Below, in pieces: positions 7,905 to 16,669 of a DNA stretch of 64,000 nt. Origin of the DNA: an uncultured Anaerolineae bacterium. GTDB taxonomy: Bacteria > Chloroflexota > Anaerolineae > Anaerolineales > Villigracilaceae. Position numbers and translations under genes: made by a program. The stretch's first letter is position 1. The number at the start of each line of letters is the position of its first letter. The notes beneath the pieces are model-generated. The model was not told the origin of the DNA, made no database searches, and saw only the letters and a program-made list of their open reading frames with translations. The DNA lies in the NCBI GenBank assembly GCA_903908605.1, contig CAIVSQ010000507.1, positions 1 through 64,000 of the forward strand, in the 5' to 3' direction.

Positions 7905-9518
7905 ATGAAAAAAAATAACGCCTGGTGGTATGACGGTATCATCTATCAGATATATCCTCGTTCATTTGCCGATTCAAATGGGGATGGCTTTGGCGATCTT
8001 GTCGGTATTACATCGCGACTGGATTATCTGCACGAATTGGGGGTTGATGCCATCTGGTTATCTCCATTTTTCCCCAGCCCGGATGCCGATTTTGGGTATG
8101 ATGTCAGCGATTATACGGATGTCGATCCGCGCTATGGCAGCCTGGCCGATTTTGATCAGTTGCTGGCTGCCGCGCATGAAAAAGGTATTCGTGTAATACT
8201 GGACATGGTGCTAAACCATACATCAGACCAACATGCCTGGTTTATGCAATCACGCCTCAGCCGTGAAAACCCGCAGCGGGACTGGTACATCTGGCAGAAC
8301 CCAGGGCCAGGTGGTCGTGTGCCCAACAACTGGCAAGCCAGCTTTGGCGGCAGCGCGTGGGAATTTGATCCTACTTCAGGTCAATATTACCTGCACTCTT
8401 TTCTAAAAGAACAACCCGATCTCAACTGGCGCTGTCCCGCTGTCCGGCAAGCCATCCTGGATGTTTTCCGGTTTTGGCTGGAACGTGGTGTCGATGGTTT
8501 CCGATTGGATGTGTTCAACGCTTATTTCAAAGATAGTCAATTTCGAAGCAACCCGCCCCGTTTCGGTCTACGTGTTTTCGACCGCCAGCAACATATCCAC
8601 GATCTCAACCAACCTGAAATGATTGACCTACTGCAAGAGTTGCGCAAGTTGTTGGATAGCTACCCCGACCGGTATGCCGTTGGGGAAACTTTCATCACCC
8701 CCACAGAGAAAGCCATGCAATATGTTGGGGATGACCGCCTGCACGCGATCTTTAGTTTCGACTTTTTCGAATCGCAACTATCCTTTCCATGGAAACCGCG
8801 TTGGTTGATGGACCGTACGATCCAACGGGACAAGCTTTTTGACAAGGCTGGGGTACAGCCGACAACAGTGCTGGGCAACCACGACCAGATCCGCACAGCA
8901 AGCCGCTACTGCAAAGATGGAACAGATCACCAGGCGCGGATCGCAATGGCGCTCCTGCTGACCCTGCGCGGTACCCCCTACCTGTATTACGGTGAAGAAA
9001 TCGGCATGCGAGATATCCAATTATCCCGGGCCGAAATAATGGACCCACCTGGTAAAAAATACTGGCCCGTGTACAAGGGTCGCGACGGCTGTCGCTCACC
9101 GATGCAGTGGTCCAGCGAGCTGAACGCAGGCTTTTCCAGGTCCAAGCCATGGTTAAAGGTCCACCCCGATTATCCCAATCGCAATGTAGCCGGGCAACAG
9201 ACAGATCCGGATTCCATGCAAAATTTTACGCGCAAGTTAATCGCTCTGCGGCGCGCGCATGCAGCCCTGCGTGGGGATAATTTTCGCTTGTTACCTCAAA
9301 GGGAAAAAAGCGTGATTGCGTTTGAACGCAAACAGGACGATGAGCAAATCCTGGTTTATTTGAATTTCAGCGGGGCAAGCCGCACAGTCACCATAGAGAC
9401 AACCGGCGCAAACCAGGCAGCGCAAATCCTGCTAACCAGTGGTACACGCCAGGGACTCAACCTGACGGACAGCACAATCAGCCTGCAGGCATACGAAGTT
9501 CTGATATTGAAGGTGTGA
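7905..9518 (+). CDS. GH13 alpha-glucosidase / oligo-1,6-glucosidase
   Basis: A cytoplasmic 537-residue GH13 enzyme of the oligo-1,6-glucosidase type hydrolyses short alpha-glucans such as isomaltose or sucrose-like substrates. The start IIYQIYPRSFADSNGDGFGDL is characteristic, and the conserved regions are complete: VILDMVLNHTS, GFRLDV with nucleophile Asp202, VGETF with acid/base Glu261, and LGNHDQ with Asp327. Length is normal for the family, with a C-terminal beta-domain from about 460. No signal peptide is seen. The ATG follows GAAGGA at good spacing. It stands alone between the two-component pair and the methylase-like gene; the exact substrate cannot be read from sequence. Confidence 0.93.
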   Translation: MKKNNAWWYDGIIYQIYPRSFADSNGDGFGDLVGITSRLDYLHELGVDAIWLSPFFPSPDADFGYDVSDYTDVDPRYGSLADFDQLLAAAHEKGIRVILDMVLNHTSDQHAWFMQSRLSRENPQRDWYIWQNPGPGGRVPNNWQASFGGSAWEFDPTSGQYYLHSFLKEQPDLNWRCPAVRQAILDVFRFWLERGVDGFRLDVFNAYFKDSQFRSNPPRFGLRVFDRQQHIHDLNQPEMIDLLQELRKLLDSYPDRYAVGETFITPTEKAMQYVGDDRLHAIFSFDFFESQLSFPWKPRWLMDRTIQRDKLFDKAGVQPTTVLGNHDQIRTASRYCKDGTDHQARIAMALLLTLRGTPYLYYGEEIGMRDIQLSRAEIMDPPGKKYWPVYKGRDGCRSPMQWSSELNAGFSRSKPWLKVHPDYPNRNVAGQQTDPDSMQNFTRKLIALRRAHAALRGDNFRLLPQREKSVIAFERKQDDEQILVYLNFSGASRTVTIETTGANQAAQILLTSGTRQGLNLTDSTISLQAYEVLILKV

Positions 9519-9624
9519 CATCCCTGAGCGAAAAACATGGCTGATCCGTCCTTGGAATGAAAACAACGGAATTCCATAAGGAAACATATGTCAACAGCCC
9601 ACAAACCCACTTCTCTGTTCGCGC

Positions 9625-9630
9625 TATACT
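9625..9630 (+). promoter_or_regulatory. TATACT -10 box immediately before the methylase-like gene
   Basis: TATACT abuts the first possible ATG (9631) and ends six bases before the second in-frame ATG (9637). If it is a real -10 element, initiation would fall on 9637 and the mRNA would be leaderless. No -35 element is apparent. Confidence 0.35.
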
Positions 9631-9636
9631 ATGGAT

Positions 9637-11274
9637 ATGGATAATATACTTGGAATAAGCACGGCTGGTTGGTCAGATTCGGCGGATGCACCGTTGAGCC
9701 GTTTTCTGCCGCCAATTCCCGAAGGAACCAGCCGATCTTTTTTGGCCAGCCTGCCAGCATCAAATGCCTGGGTGCTTGACCCTTTTGCAGCCCTGCCGCG
9801 CTTACCTGTTGAAATGGCACGCAGCGGACAGCGCGTGCTGGTCACTGCCGGAAACCCGGTCAACCGCTTCCTGCTAGACCTGGCCGCTCACCCGCCGCGC
9901 GAACATGACTTGCAGGCTGCCCTGGCAGAAATGGCGATGACCCGCAAAGAAGGTAAGCGCCTCGAAACTCACCTGCTGGCTCTTTACAACACAATCTGTG
10001 AAAACTGTGGGCGAGTGCTGCCTGCCGAAGCTTTTTTATGGGAAGGCAAATCTGGCAAGCTGGTAGGACGTATCTATAATTGCAGCTGCGGAGACGGGGG
10101 TGAACATGAGGTCACACAAGCTGACCTGGACAATGCGGCTTTTTGGGCCCGTACGGATGGGTTGCACCGCTCCCGGGCACTCGAACGAGTAACGCCCGGG
10201 AACGACCCTGAACGGGGGGCTGTGGAAGAGGCGCTTCAATTTTACCCACCCAGGGCAGTCTACGCCCTGGGGACCATGATCAACCGGCTGGATAGCCTAT
10301 CCACATCAGTGGAACGCAGGCGTTGTATCAGCGCGCTGTTACTACATGCCGCCGACCTGGCCAACGCACTATGGCCTCATGGAAACGAACGACCCCGGCC
10401 GAGACAGCTCAGCTTTCCAGGTGTGTACCGGGAAAATAATGTATGGATGGCGCTGGAATCCGGCATCAAAGCTTGGGCGTCCTCGGAAAGCAGTGTTGCG
10501 CTAACGCTTTGGCCAGAGGACCCCCCAGAAAGTGGCGGAGTGTGCATATTTGAAGGACCACTGCGCGACCTGGCAGAAGACCTGCACGAACACTCATTTA
10601 AAGCCGTAGTAACTGCCATACCACGCCCCAACCAGGCTTTCTGGGCACTTTCCACATTGTGGGCGGGGTGGTTGTGGGGCCATGCTGCCGTGGGACCATT
10701 CAAAACAGTTTTACGCCGGCGCCGCTACGACTGGCAGTGGCATACCGAGGCACTCAGGGCGCTGCATCTCAACCTGGTCGAACTATTGCCCACCGAGACA
10801 CCCATTCTTGGCATGCTAGGGGAAGCCGAAGCTCCCTTTCTCAGCGCCGCCTTCCTGGCAGCCAAAACCAGCGGGCTGGATCTGATACACACAGATATAC
10901 GCAACGAGACAGGTACCGCCTTGTTTTTTTGGAAAACGATTCACAGAGATCCGAAGAAACAAGACAAAAAACCAAAGAACACCAAGAAAATATTAAAGCT
11001 AGATGTAAACTATACCCGCAAAATCATCCGGGAAATCTTGGAAGAACGCGGACAACCGGTGGCTTATTTACAACTTCACATTGCAATATTATCCGCCCTC
11101 GGGGATAAGGGAATGCTTGCTTGGGGCGATGAAATGATTTCCAATCTGGAAAAGAATATTCACACAGCACTTGAAGAGCACGATTTTACAAATATTGATG
11201 AGCATTCCGCTGTAGAAAACGGGCGCTGGGCACTCGAAAAATGGACCCGGCAGCAAACCTTAAAGGGACTGTAA
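9637..11274 (+). CDS. Degenerate DNA-methylase-like protein with zinc ribbon and extra C-terminal domain
   Basis: The 545-residue protein has the outline of a DNA N4/N6 methylase. An N-terminal DPFAALPRLPVEMARSGQRV resembles the DPFxGSGTxxxEAxxxG SAM-binding motif, and NPVNRF follows as in DxNP. A zinc-ribbon-like CENC...CSC block sits at about 118-150. The later segment AIPRPNQAFWALSTLWAGW resembles the DPPY-plus-WAGW catalytic region. Both key motifs are altered: the glycine loop is AALP and DPP has become AIP. Methylation is therefore doubtful. From about residue 425 a Lys-rich linker and an AT-rich C-terminal domain follow, possibly winged-helix. The assignment is by motif resemblance and is an inference. 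Confidence 0.55.
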   Translation: MDNILGISTAGWSDSADAPLSRFLPPIPEGTSRSFLASLPASNAWVLDPFAALPRLPVEMARSGQRVLVTAGNPVNRFLLDLAAHPPREHDLQAALAEMAMTRKEGKRLETHLLALYNTICENCGRVLPAEAFLWEGKSGKLVGRIYNCSCGDGGEHEVTQADLDNAAFWARTDGLHRSRALERVTPGNDPERGAVEEALQFYPPRAVYALGTMINRLDSLSTSVERRRCISALLLHAADLANALWPHGNERPRPRQLSFPGVYRENNVWMALESGIKAWASSESSVALTLWPEDPPESGGVCIFEGPLRDLAEDLHEHSFKAVVTAIPRPNQAFWALSTLWAGWLWGHAAVGPFKTVLRRRRYDWQWHTEALRALHLNLVELLPTETPILGMLGEAEAPFLSAAFLAAKTSGLDLIHTDIRNETGTALFFWKTIHRDPKKQDKKPKNTKKILKLDVNYTRKIIREILEERGQPVAYLQLHIAILSALGDKGMLAWGDEMISNLEKNIHTALEEHDFTNIDEHSAVENGRWALEKWTRQQTLKGL

Positions 11275-11279
11275 TTGAT

Positions 11280-11306
11280 AATTAATGCTTGAAACACGCA
11301 TTAATT
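11280..11306 (+). terminator. AT-rich hairpin after the methylase-like gene
   Basis: A perfect 9-bp inverted repeat (AATTAATGC / GCATTAATT) with a 9-nt loop starts six bases after the stop codon. There is no following T-run, so termination is only a possibility. Confidence 0.35.
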
Positions 11307-11355
11307 AATGTCCAACTTATGTAATATGTCACTATTGTAATCACTGACATGGTTG

Positions 11356-11361
11356 TATAAT
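11356..11361 (+). promoter_or_regulatory. TATAAT -10 box upstream of the lipoprotein gene
   Basis: A perfect TATAAT lies 51 bases before the preferred ATG, with a TTGTAA 15 bases upstream of it as a possible -35. An A-rich leader and GGAGGA follow before the start codon. Confidence 0.4.
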
Positions 11362-11412
11362 CTTAAAAAAAAATATTTATCTAATTCGGTTGAATTGGAG
11401 GATACTGTGGGG

Positions 11413-12402
11413 ATGTATAAAACGCAATCGCCGTGGATATACTTGATCAGCGTTTTTACTTGCCTGTTTCTCGCCAGTTGCGCCGCCGAAGCCCCTACCG
11501 CACCAACCACACTCGCCCCCTGTCAATCCATCAATCCATTAATCTATACCGGTGATCAATACCCGGAAATGCAAAGCAACGAAGCGAAAAAAGTCGCCGA
11601 GGAAATTTTTGCTTTTGCACAAAACGGTGATATTCCCAAGGCCCGGCGCGAAGCGCTGCGATTCCTATGGTATGAAACCGAACGCTGGTCAGATGTGCAG
11701 TACCGGTCCTTTGAAGGCGGTCTGCCAAGTATCAGGGTTATCACCACATTCCTGACTCCCGGGTTGGTCAGGGCAATCGTGCTAAATCACCTCGTGTACA
11801 AGTATGACCCTCAAAATCCCCCCAACCTGGAGCAGGAAACACGATTGCGCCTGGAAGAATTGGACAAGCGCAATGAATTTGGTTTCCTGCTTATCATTCA
11901 ATCCGATACATCCACCATCCCGCATAATTTTTCCATCGCAGCGGGTGATATTTTGCTGCGTACCACTGCCGGGCGGCAGGTAAGCAGCACGCATAATGAC
12001 AATTTTGTAAATATACCGTTGCCTGGAATGGGGATCTACTCAGGCCTGTTGTTTTACCCTGCGGCAGCAATCATCAACAACAACTGCAGTCCTGTACTTG
12101 AGCCCAACATGGAAACATCCCTGTTGATGGTGGTCGATAATGCACGCTGGGCCGACCAGGTAAACATCGGCTTCACCTGGCATTATTCCATTCCGCTGTT
12201 CGTGGAGTTGAACAAACCCCTTTTTGACTTACGCAACGAACCGGTCGATAACCAAGACTATCTGAACGATGCCCCACAGATAGACATCCAATTCACCAAT
12301 GATAGCTTTAAGAATGGCGAGAAAAATAATATCGTCTGGCGAGAGGTCGGACGCTATATCTGGAACAAACTGATTCTCGACAATGTACCACAGGTACGAT
12401 AG
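11413..12402 (+). CDS. Predicted lipoprotein of unknown function
   Basis: The protein of about 329 residues opens with a lipoprotein signal: basic start, hydrophobic core WIYLISVFTCLFLA and lipobox LASC. It should be exported and lipidated. The remainder is a mixed alpha/beta secreted domain with several Asn/Asp/Pro-rich loops and two further cysteines; I do not recognise a family. The ORF track start at 11353 is upstream of the ribosome site; ATG 11413 follows GGAGGA by ten bases, and an in-frame GTG at 11407 is an alternative. It is transcribed toward the convergent PBP gene, with a shared terminator between. Confidence 0.75.
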   Translation: MYKTQSPWIYLISVFTCLFLASCAAEAPTAPTTLAPCQSINPLIYTGDQYPEMQSNEAKKVAEEIFAFAQNGDIPKARREALRFLWYETERWSDVQYRSFEGGLPSIRVITTFLTPGLVRAIVLNHLVYKYDPQNPPNLEQETRLRLEELDKRNEFGFLLIIQSDTSTIPHNFSIAAGDILLRTTAGRQVSSTHNDNFVNIPLPGMGIYSGLLFYPAAAIINNNCSPVLEPNMETSLLMVVDNARWADQVNIGFTWHYSIPLFVELNKPLFDLRNEPVDNQDYLNDAPQIDIQFTNDSFKNGEKNNIVWREVGRYIWNKLILDNVPQVR

Positions 12403-12429
12403 GGCAGGCTATTCCCTTTGAAACAATAA

Positions 12430-12457
12430 GAGACCCCCGCTTTTACCCGGAGGTCTC
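12430..12457. terminator. Bidirectional hairpin between the lipoprotein and PBP genes
   Basis: GAGACC pairs with GGTCTC and, after one mismatch, CCG pairs with CGG. The hairpin sits between two convergent stop codons. A weak T-rich stretch (ATTTCTT) follows on the plus strand. Confidence 0.55.
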
Positions 12458-12502
12458 ATTTCTTGAGCAATAAACTTGTTTGTCACTCCAATCTTGGATA
12501 TG

Positions 12503-15500
12503 TCAACCGGTGATGCCCGGCTCTGGGGTGGGGCTTGGGTCAACAACCCCTGGGGTGGGAACAGGCTCAGTGGGTGTCGGCACAACCGGGGGTATATCCG
12601 TTGGGACAGGCGGAATATCTGTCGGGCTTGGTGGAATTTCGGTGGGCAGCGGTGGTGGGGTAAGCGTGGGTACTGGGCTGGGTGTGGGCATCTCAGTCGG
12701 TGGAGTGTAATCAACACGAAAATGAACCACTTTTTGGGCAAATCCACCGTCAGCATTTTCAATGCGCAAACGCAAGCTGTAGTCCCCGTTCCCGAGTTCC
12801 GCCAGATTCCATGTCATGATGTCACGGGGGTCAGGAACCTGGGCATCGGTATTGAATAGCACCTGCCAGTCATTATCGGCGGGGTCGAGGCCATGCGCAT
12901 ATTCCAGTTTCCAAATCTCAAATTCGGTTGTAGCACTGGCGACAACTCGGAGGTCGACAAACTCATCAGTAAGCACATCACCGTCTTGGATATTCTCGAT
13001 CGAAAGGCGGACATGCGGCGAGCTATCCTTACATTCCTGATCAGGTGTAAAGAAGATTGGCCGTTCAAAACCCAATTCAGCAGCAAAAGCCCGCCCGGCA
13101 TCATCTTTACGCAACCAGTACTGCGCTTCCTTATCTTTGACATTCAATGTCATCTTCTTGTCAACATAATCGGCACATGCCGGGGTCGCCAACAGTCCAG
13201 TCCAGGTATCCAGGGTCACTTCTTTCCACAAATCTTGGTCGGCTGGCAAGGGCGGCTGATCAGCAGCAAACACTTCGCCACGTTGCAAGGGACACCATGT
13301 AGAGGGTTCGGTACCTGATACCGCACAAATAACACGATCAACGATACCGGCAGGGCGTTGGAAGGAGGTGGGCTCGCCTCCGGTAAGAACCGGTATGGCA
13401 TAGGTCATAAAGCCAGCCCAAATAGGTGCCGCACCCGAAAGACCAGTAGTATTCTGCATGGGGGTGTAATCTGCATTGCCGACCCAGACACCCACAGCAA
13501 GATCAGGGCTATAACCCATTGTCCAGTTATCGCGAAAATCATTGGTAGTACCTGTTTTAGCTGCCACCCGGTTATTAAAACCAAGGTTGATAACCGGGTT
13601 ATTACCAAACATGGGCCGGCGGGCCTCGTAATCTGATAGCATGGACGAGATCAGGTAAGCGTGTTCGGGTCTGATGACCTGCTCACCAGCCGGCGGGGTA
13701 TATTGGTAGATCAGATTTCCAGCGTTATCGGTAATTTTCAGGATGGAAACGGGTGGAATTTTCAGGCCATTGTTGGCGAAGACGGCGTAAGCACCGGTCA
13801 TCTCCAGCAAGCTGACTTCGCCGCCACCGAGAGCGAGGGCCAAGCCATAATCCGTGCGGGTAAGACTGGTAATGCCCAATTTCCCGGCCATGCCTATCAA
13901 CCCTTCTTTTGCGGGTGTGGCCGGATCGTCATAAATCCCCACATACTGTAGAGCCTTTACCGCCGGGATGTTGTATGAATTGGAAAGCGCGGTGCGCATG
14001 GTAACTGGGCCATGGAAACGGCCGTCATAATTAACCGGCAAGTATGGGGCGCTGGTGTCGTTAGGATCCCCTGAAGGTGCAAAGCTGCTGGGAATATCCC
14101 AAATCAGAGTGGAAGGTGTCCAGCCTTTTTCGAAAGCAGCGGCGTAGGTAAAGGGCTTGATGGATGAACCCGGCTGCCGGGTCTGGCTGATAGCCATGTT
14201 GACCTGACCCTGGATGGCATCATTATAAAAATCGGTTGAGCCAACCATGGCAAGGATCTCACCGCTGGTGGGTTTAATTGCTACCAGGGCACCATCCAGG
14301 GCGTTATTAGCAATCAACGCGGCAACCTGATCCTTGACAATTTGCTGAGCGGTATCCTGCATGGCAGCGTCCAGTGTTGTTGTGACACTAAAACCGGAGC
14401 GGTAAAGTGTCTGGGCGTCAAACTGGTTTTCCAACTGGGCACGCACAAACTGCACCCAATGCGGGAAGCGCATCTGTATATCAGGGGCAGGGAAAGTAAA
14501 TTCCTCGATTTGCTTGCTGGCTTGCAGGGCAGCATCAATATCCACGCAAACCGGGCTGGTGTCATTTGAAACCTGGATGCAATTACGCGTAACACTTAAA
14601 TCGTATATTAAGGAAAGCACATCGCGATGGCGCCCAAGGGTGACATCACGATTGGAATGCACATCGTAGACAGAGGGCGCTTGGGGAAGCCCTGCCAGGA
14701 AAGAAGCCTGGGCCAGGGTCAGATCATCGGCAAGACGACTGTTTTTGGAAGTTCCTTCAGGATGGCGGGGCGTGGGCTGCCCATCAATCCCCAGGCCAAA
14801 GTATGTTTCAGCGGCAGCTTCGATGCCATAAGCCAGGTTGCCATAATATATCTCGTTGAGATAAAGCTCAAGAATGTCATCCTTGCTGTAGCGCCGGGTA
14901 ATTTCTGCCGCGAGGATGATCTCTCGCAACTTTCTCATATAGGTGCGTTGAACACGTTCGTCGGGTGAGAGCAGCAACGCGCGGGCCAACTGCTGAGTAA
15001 TGGTGGAGCCACCTGTTCCCTGCCCGCCAGTGGTGAAGTTTTCCCAGACTGCGCGCATAATGGCGACCGGGTCAAAACCCGGGTGGGTGTAAAAATCCTT
15101 GTCTTCTGTGGCAATGGTGGCAGCAACCAGGTAGGGTGAAATTTCACCAATTTTTACAAATGTACGCCGGCCGGCATTAGGATCGAGAATTTCATACAAC
15201 GGGTTGCCATTGCGGTCAAGGATGCGGGTGGTTTCAAATTTGGCAGAACGTTGGCGTAAATCATCGACCGATGGCAGAGTTTTGGCAATGGCATTGTAGG
15301 CCATCACTGCCGCGATAGCCGCGATAATGATGAAAAAAACTACCCCAAAAAGCGTCACAACCAGGCCGCGAACCAGGCAACCCCAGCCACCTGATTTTCC
15401 CACTGCCCGGCGACGCGGGCTATAAGTCGATCTAGCCCCTGTGGGAATGGCTACAGGGTTGACCGACGTGGCATTCAAATCGAGCTGATCGACCTGCTCG

Positions 15501-15664
15501 GGAAGTTGAAAATCCGGGTACGGATTATTGCCATAATCGGGAAAGAGCGGCGGTGGGCTGGTACGATTGGACGAACCGCCACCAGGAGACATGGTCTGCG
15601 ATTTTGCCGGATCGCTGTTGGGCTGCCGGCGAGGGGGAACCTGGTTTGGTTGAGTATCTGGCAT
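12503..15664 (-). CDS. Class A penicillin-binding protein (1A family) with Pro-rich C-terminal tail
   Basis: This bifunctional peptidoglycan synthase polymerises lipid II and crosslinks the stem peptides outside the membrane. It has 1053 residues. A disordered cytoplasmic N-terminus (about 1-95) precedes one TM helix (about 98-122). The GT51 domain carries ATEDKDFYTHPG and GGSTITQQLAR. The transpeptidase domain carries SxxK (SSIK, Ser500), SxN (SYN) and KTG (KTGTTNDFRD). An Ig-like stretch follows, then a tail of about 65 residues that is mostly Pro, Thr and Glu. The tail is longer than in most PBP1A proteins and probably spans or binds the wall. The start follows the MaoC stop by four bases, suggesting one transcript. 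Confidence 0.94.
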   Translation of the reverse strand: MPDTQPNQVPPRRQPNSDPAKSQTMSPGGGSSNRTSPPPLFPDYGNNPYPDFQLPEQVDQLDLNATSVNPVAIPTGARSTYSPRRRAVGKSGGWGCLVRGLVVTLFGVVFFIIIAAIAAVMAYNAIAKTLPSVDDLRQRSAKFETTRILDRNGNPLYEILDPNAGRRTFVKIGEISPYLVAATIATEDKDFYTHPGFDPVAIMRAVWENFTTGGQGTGGSTITQQLARALLLSPDERVQRTYMRKLREIILAAEITRRYSKDDILELYLNEIYYGNLAYGIEAAAETYFGLGIDGQPTPRHPEGTSKNSRLADDLTLAQASFLAGLPQAPSVYDVHSNRDVTLGRHRDVLSLIYDLSVTRNCIQVSNDTSPVCVDIDAALQASKQIEEFTFPAPDIQMRFPHWVQFVRAQLENQFDAQTLYRSGFSVTTTLDAAMQDTAQQIVKDQVAALIANNALDGALVAIKPTSGEILAMVGSTDFYNDAIQGQVNMAISQTRQPGSSIKPFTYAAAFEKGWTPSTLIWDIPSSFAPSGDPNDTSAPYLPVNYDGRFHGPVTMRTALSNSYNIPAVKALQYVGIYDDPATPAKEGLIGMAGKLGITSLTRTDYGLALALGGGEVSLLEMTGAYAVFANNGLKIPPVSILKITDNAGNLIYQYTPPAGEQVIRPEHAYLISSMLSDYEARRPMFGNNPVINLGFNNRVAAKTGTTNDFRDNWTMGYSPDLAVGVWVGNADYTPMQNTTGLSGAAPIWAGFMTYAIPVLTGGEPTSFQRPAGIVDRVICAVSGTEPSTWCPLQRGEVFAADQPPLPADQDLWKEVTLDTWTGLLATPACADYVDKKMTLNVKDKEAQYWLRKDDAGRAFAAELGFERPIFFTPDQECKDSSPHVRLSIENIQDGDVLTDEFVDLRVVASATTEFEIWKLEYAHGLDPADNDWQVLFNTDAQVPDPRDIMTWNLAELGNGDYSLRLRIENADGGFAQKVVHFRVDYTPPTEMPTPSPVPTLTPPPLPTEIPPSPTDIPPVPTDIPPVVPTPTEPVPTPGVVDPSPTPEPGITG

Positions 15665-15668
15665 ATTA

Positions 15669-16136
15669 TTATGTGCCGCGGGTCTTCACCAACACCGTCC
15701 ACGAGCCTTTCATGCTGGTTTCACCGTTCTGCTTGACAACGTGTGCGCCAAGTGTAACCGAACCACCACCCAAGCGAGGCAGTGCCTTGGTTTCGACCAC
15801 GTCCATTTCGACATGGATGGTATCGCCAATAAAAATAGGTTTGACGAATTTCCATTCACCAACTTCACGGAAGGCAATGACATTTGCGCCAAGCACCCCG
15901 GTTTGAACCGCCAAGCCTGAAGCAACCGCCAACCCGAGCAAACCATGGGCAATGCGCTGCCCAAAAGGAGTGGCTTTGGCAAATTCAGCGTCAGTATGGA
16001 TCTGGTTAAAATCGCCCGAAAGACCAGCGAAAGAGGCGATATCGTGCTCGGTGATTGTGCGCCCGGCGGAGCGCATCTTTTGACCAACCTGAAAATCATC
16101 AAAGAATAAACCAGAGTTTAATGGCAAATCGGACAT
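15669..16136 (-). CDS. MaoC-like (R)-specific enoyl-CoA hydratase / dehydratase
   Basis: The 155-residue hot-dog-fold protein has the MaoC pattern: an opening FDDFQVGQKMRSAGRTITEHDI, the hydratase 2 motif region FAGLSGDFNQIHTDAEFA with Asp and His in catalytic places, and PFGQRIAHGLLGLA. The family hydrates trans-2-enoyl-CoA to (R)-3-hydroxyacyl-CoA or performs related dehydrations. AGGAGA precedes the ATG. It is immediately upstream of the class A PBP gene without obvious functional link. Confidence 0.9.
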   Translation of the reverse strand: MSDLPLNSGLFFDDFQVGQKMRSAGRTITEHDIASFAGLSGDFNQIHTDAEFAKATPFGQRIAHGLLGLAVASGLAVQTGVLGANVIAFREVGEWKFVKPIFIGDTIHVEMDVVETKALPRLGGGSVTLGAHVVKQNGETSMKGSWTVLVKTRGT

Positions 16137-16251
16137 GCTCTTCTCCTGTAAAACTTAATATATGGTTACATCCGGCGTATTTGCGATGGACCTTCTTATT
16201 ATAAACGTCGAAGGGAGTGAAAAAGTTTCACTTTGAGACTTCCAATTGGCG

Positions 16252-16257
16252 TATAAT
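16252..16257 (+). promoter_or_regulatory. TATAAT -10 box placed for a leaderless mRNA
   Basis: A perfect TATAAT ends seven bases before ATG 16265, with only T-rich sequence between and no Shine-Dalgarno. This supports ATG 16265 over the upstream ORF-track start, which would begin before the promoter. Confidence 0.4.
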
Positions 16258-16264
16258 TTTTTAT

Positions 16265-16645
16265 ATGGAAGATCTCATTTCGTACCATTTCATCGATGAA
16301 GCCATCGAGGTTTCATTTTTTACCCCACCCGTTTACGAAAAAAGCCCCACCTGCCCGGACAATTTTCGGTGGCATGGGGAGCTTTTTGAAATCAAGGAAC
16401 ATCTCGCGGAGTGGTCGGATTTCACCCGGCGAGGACGGGCGGCACGTAACATGCAACCCGGGCACATGACGGTCGCCGCTGGACGCGGTTCACTGGGAGT
16501 TGGACGTTTCTTTTTCCGTGTTAGCACCCAGGCAGGACGAATTTTTGAACTATATTACGACCGTGCTCCGAAAGACGCGCTGCACCGCAAAGGTGACTGG
16601 TACCTTTACCGGGAACTGGGACCCCGGGGAGCCAATGTTGCGTAA
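16265..16645 (+). CDS. DUF6504-like hypothetical protein
   Basis: The protein of about 126 residues has an N-terminal segment followed by a small beta-rich domain. That domain contains FRWHGELFEIKEHLAEW, a central VGRFFFRVSTQAGRIFELYYD and a terminal KGDWYLYREL. This order (RW-x-G start, R-V...G-x-x-Y/F-E-L-Y-x-D, W-x-L-x-R end) matches what I recall of DUF6504 proteins. Function is unknown. No signal peptide or membrane segment is seen. The promoter position fixes the start. It converges on the NarL-type regulator with a 24-base gap and no hairpin. Confidence 0.6.
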   Translation: MEDLISYHFIDEAIEVSFFTPPVYEKSPTCPDNFRWHGELFEIKEHLAEWSDFTRRGRAARNMQPGHMTVAAGRGSLGVGRFFFRVSTQAGRIFELYYDRAPKDALHRKGDWYLYRELGPRGANVA

Positions 16646-16669
16646 ACCAGGGTAAGTAAATATCGATAA

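Noticed and set aside
12480-12710. Plus-strand Gly/Val repeat ORF opposite the PBP tail
   Set aside because: Antisense of the Pro/Thr-rich tail; no ribosome site or domain.
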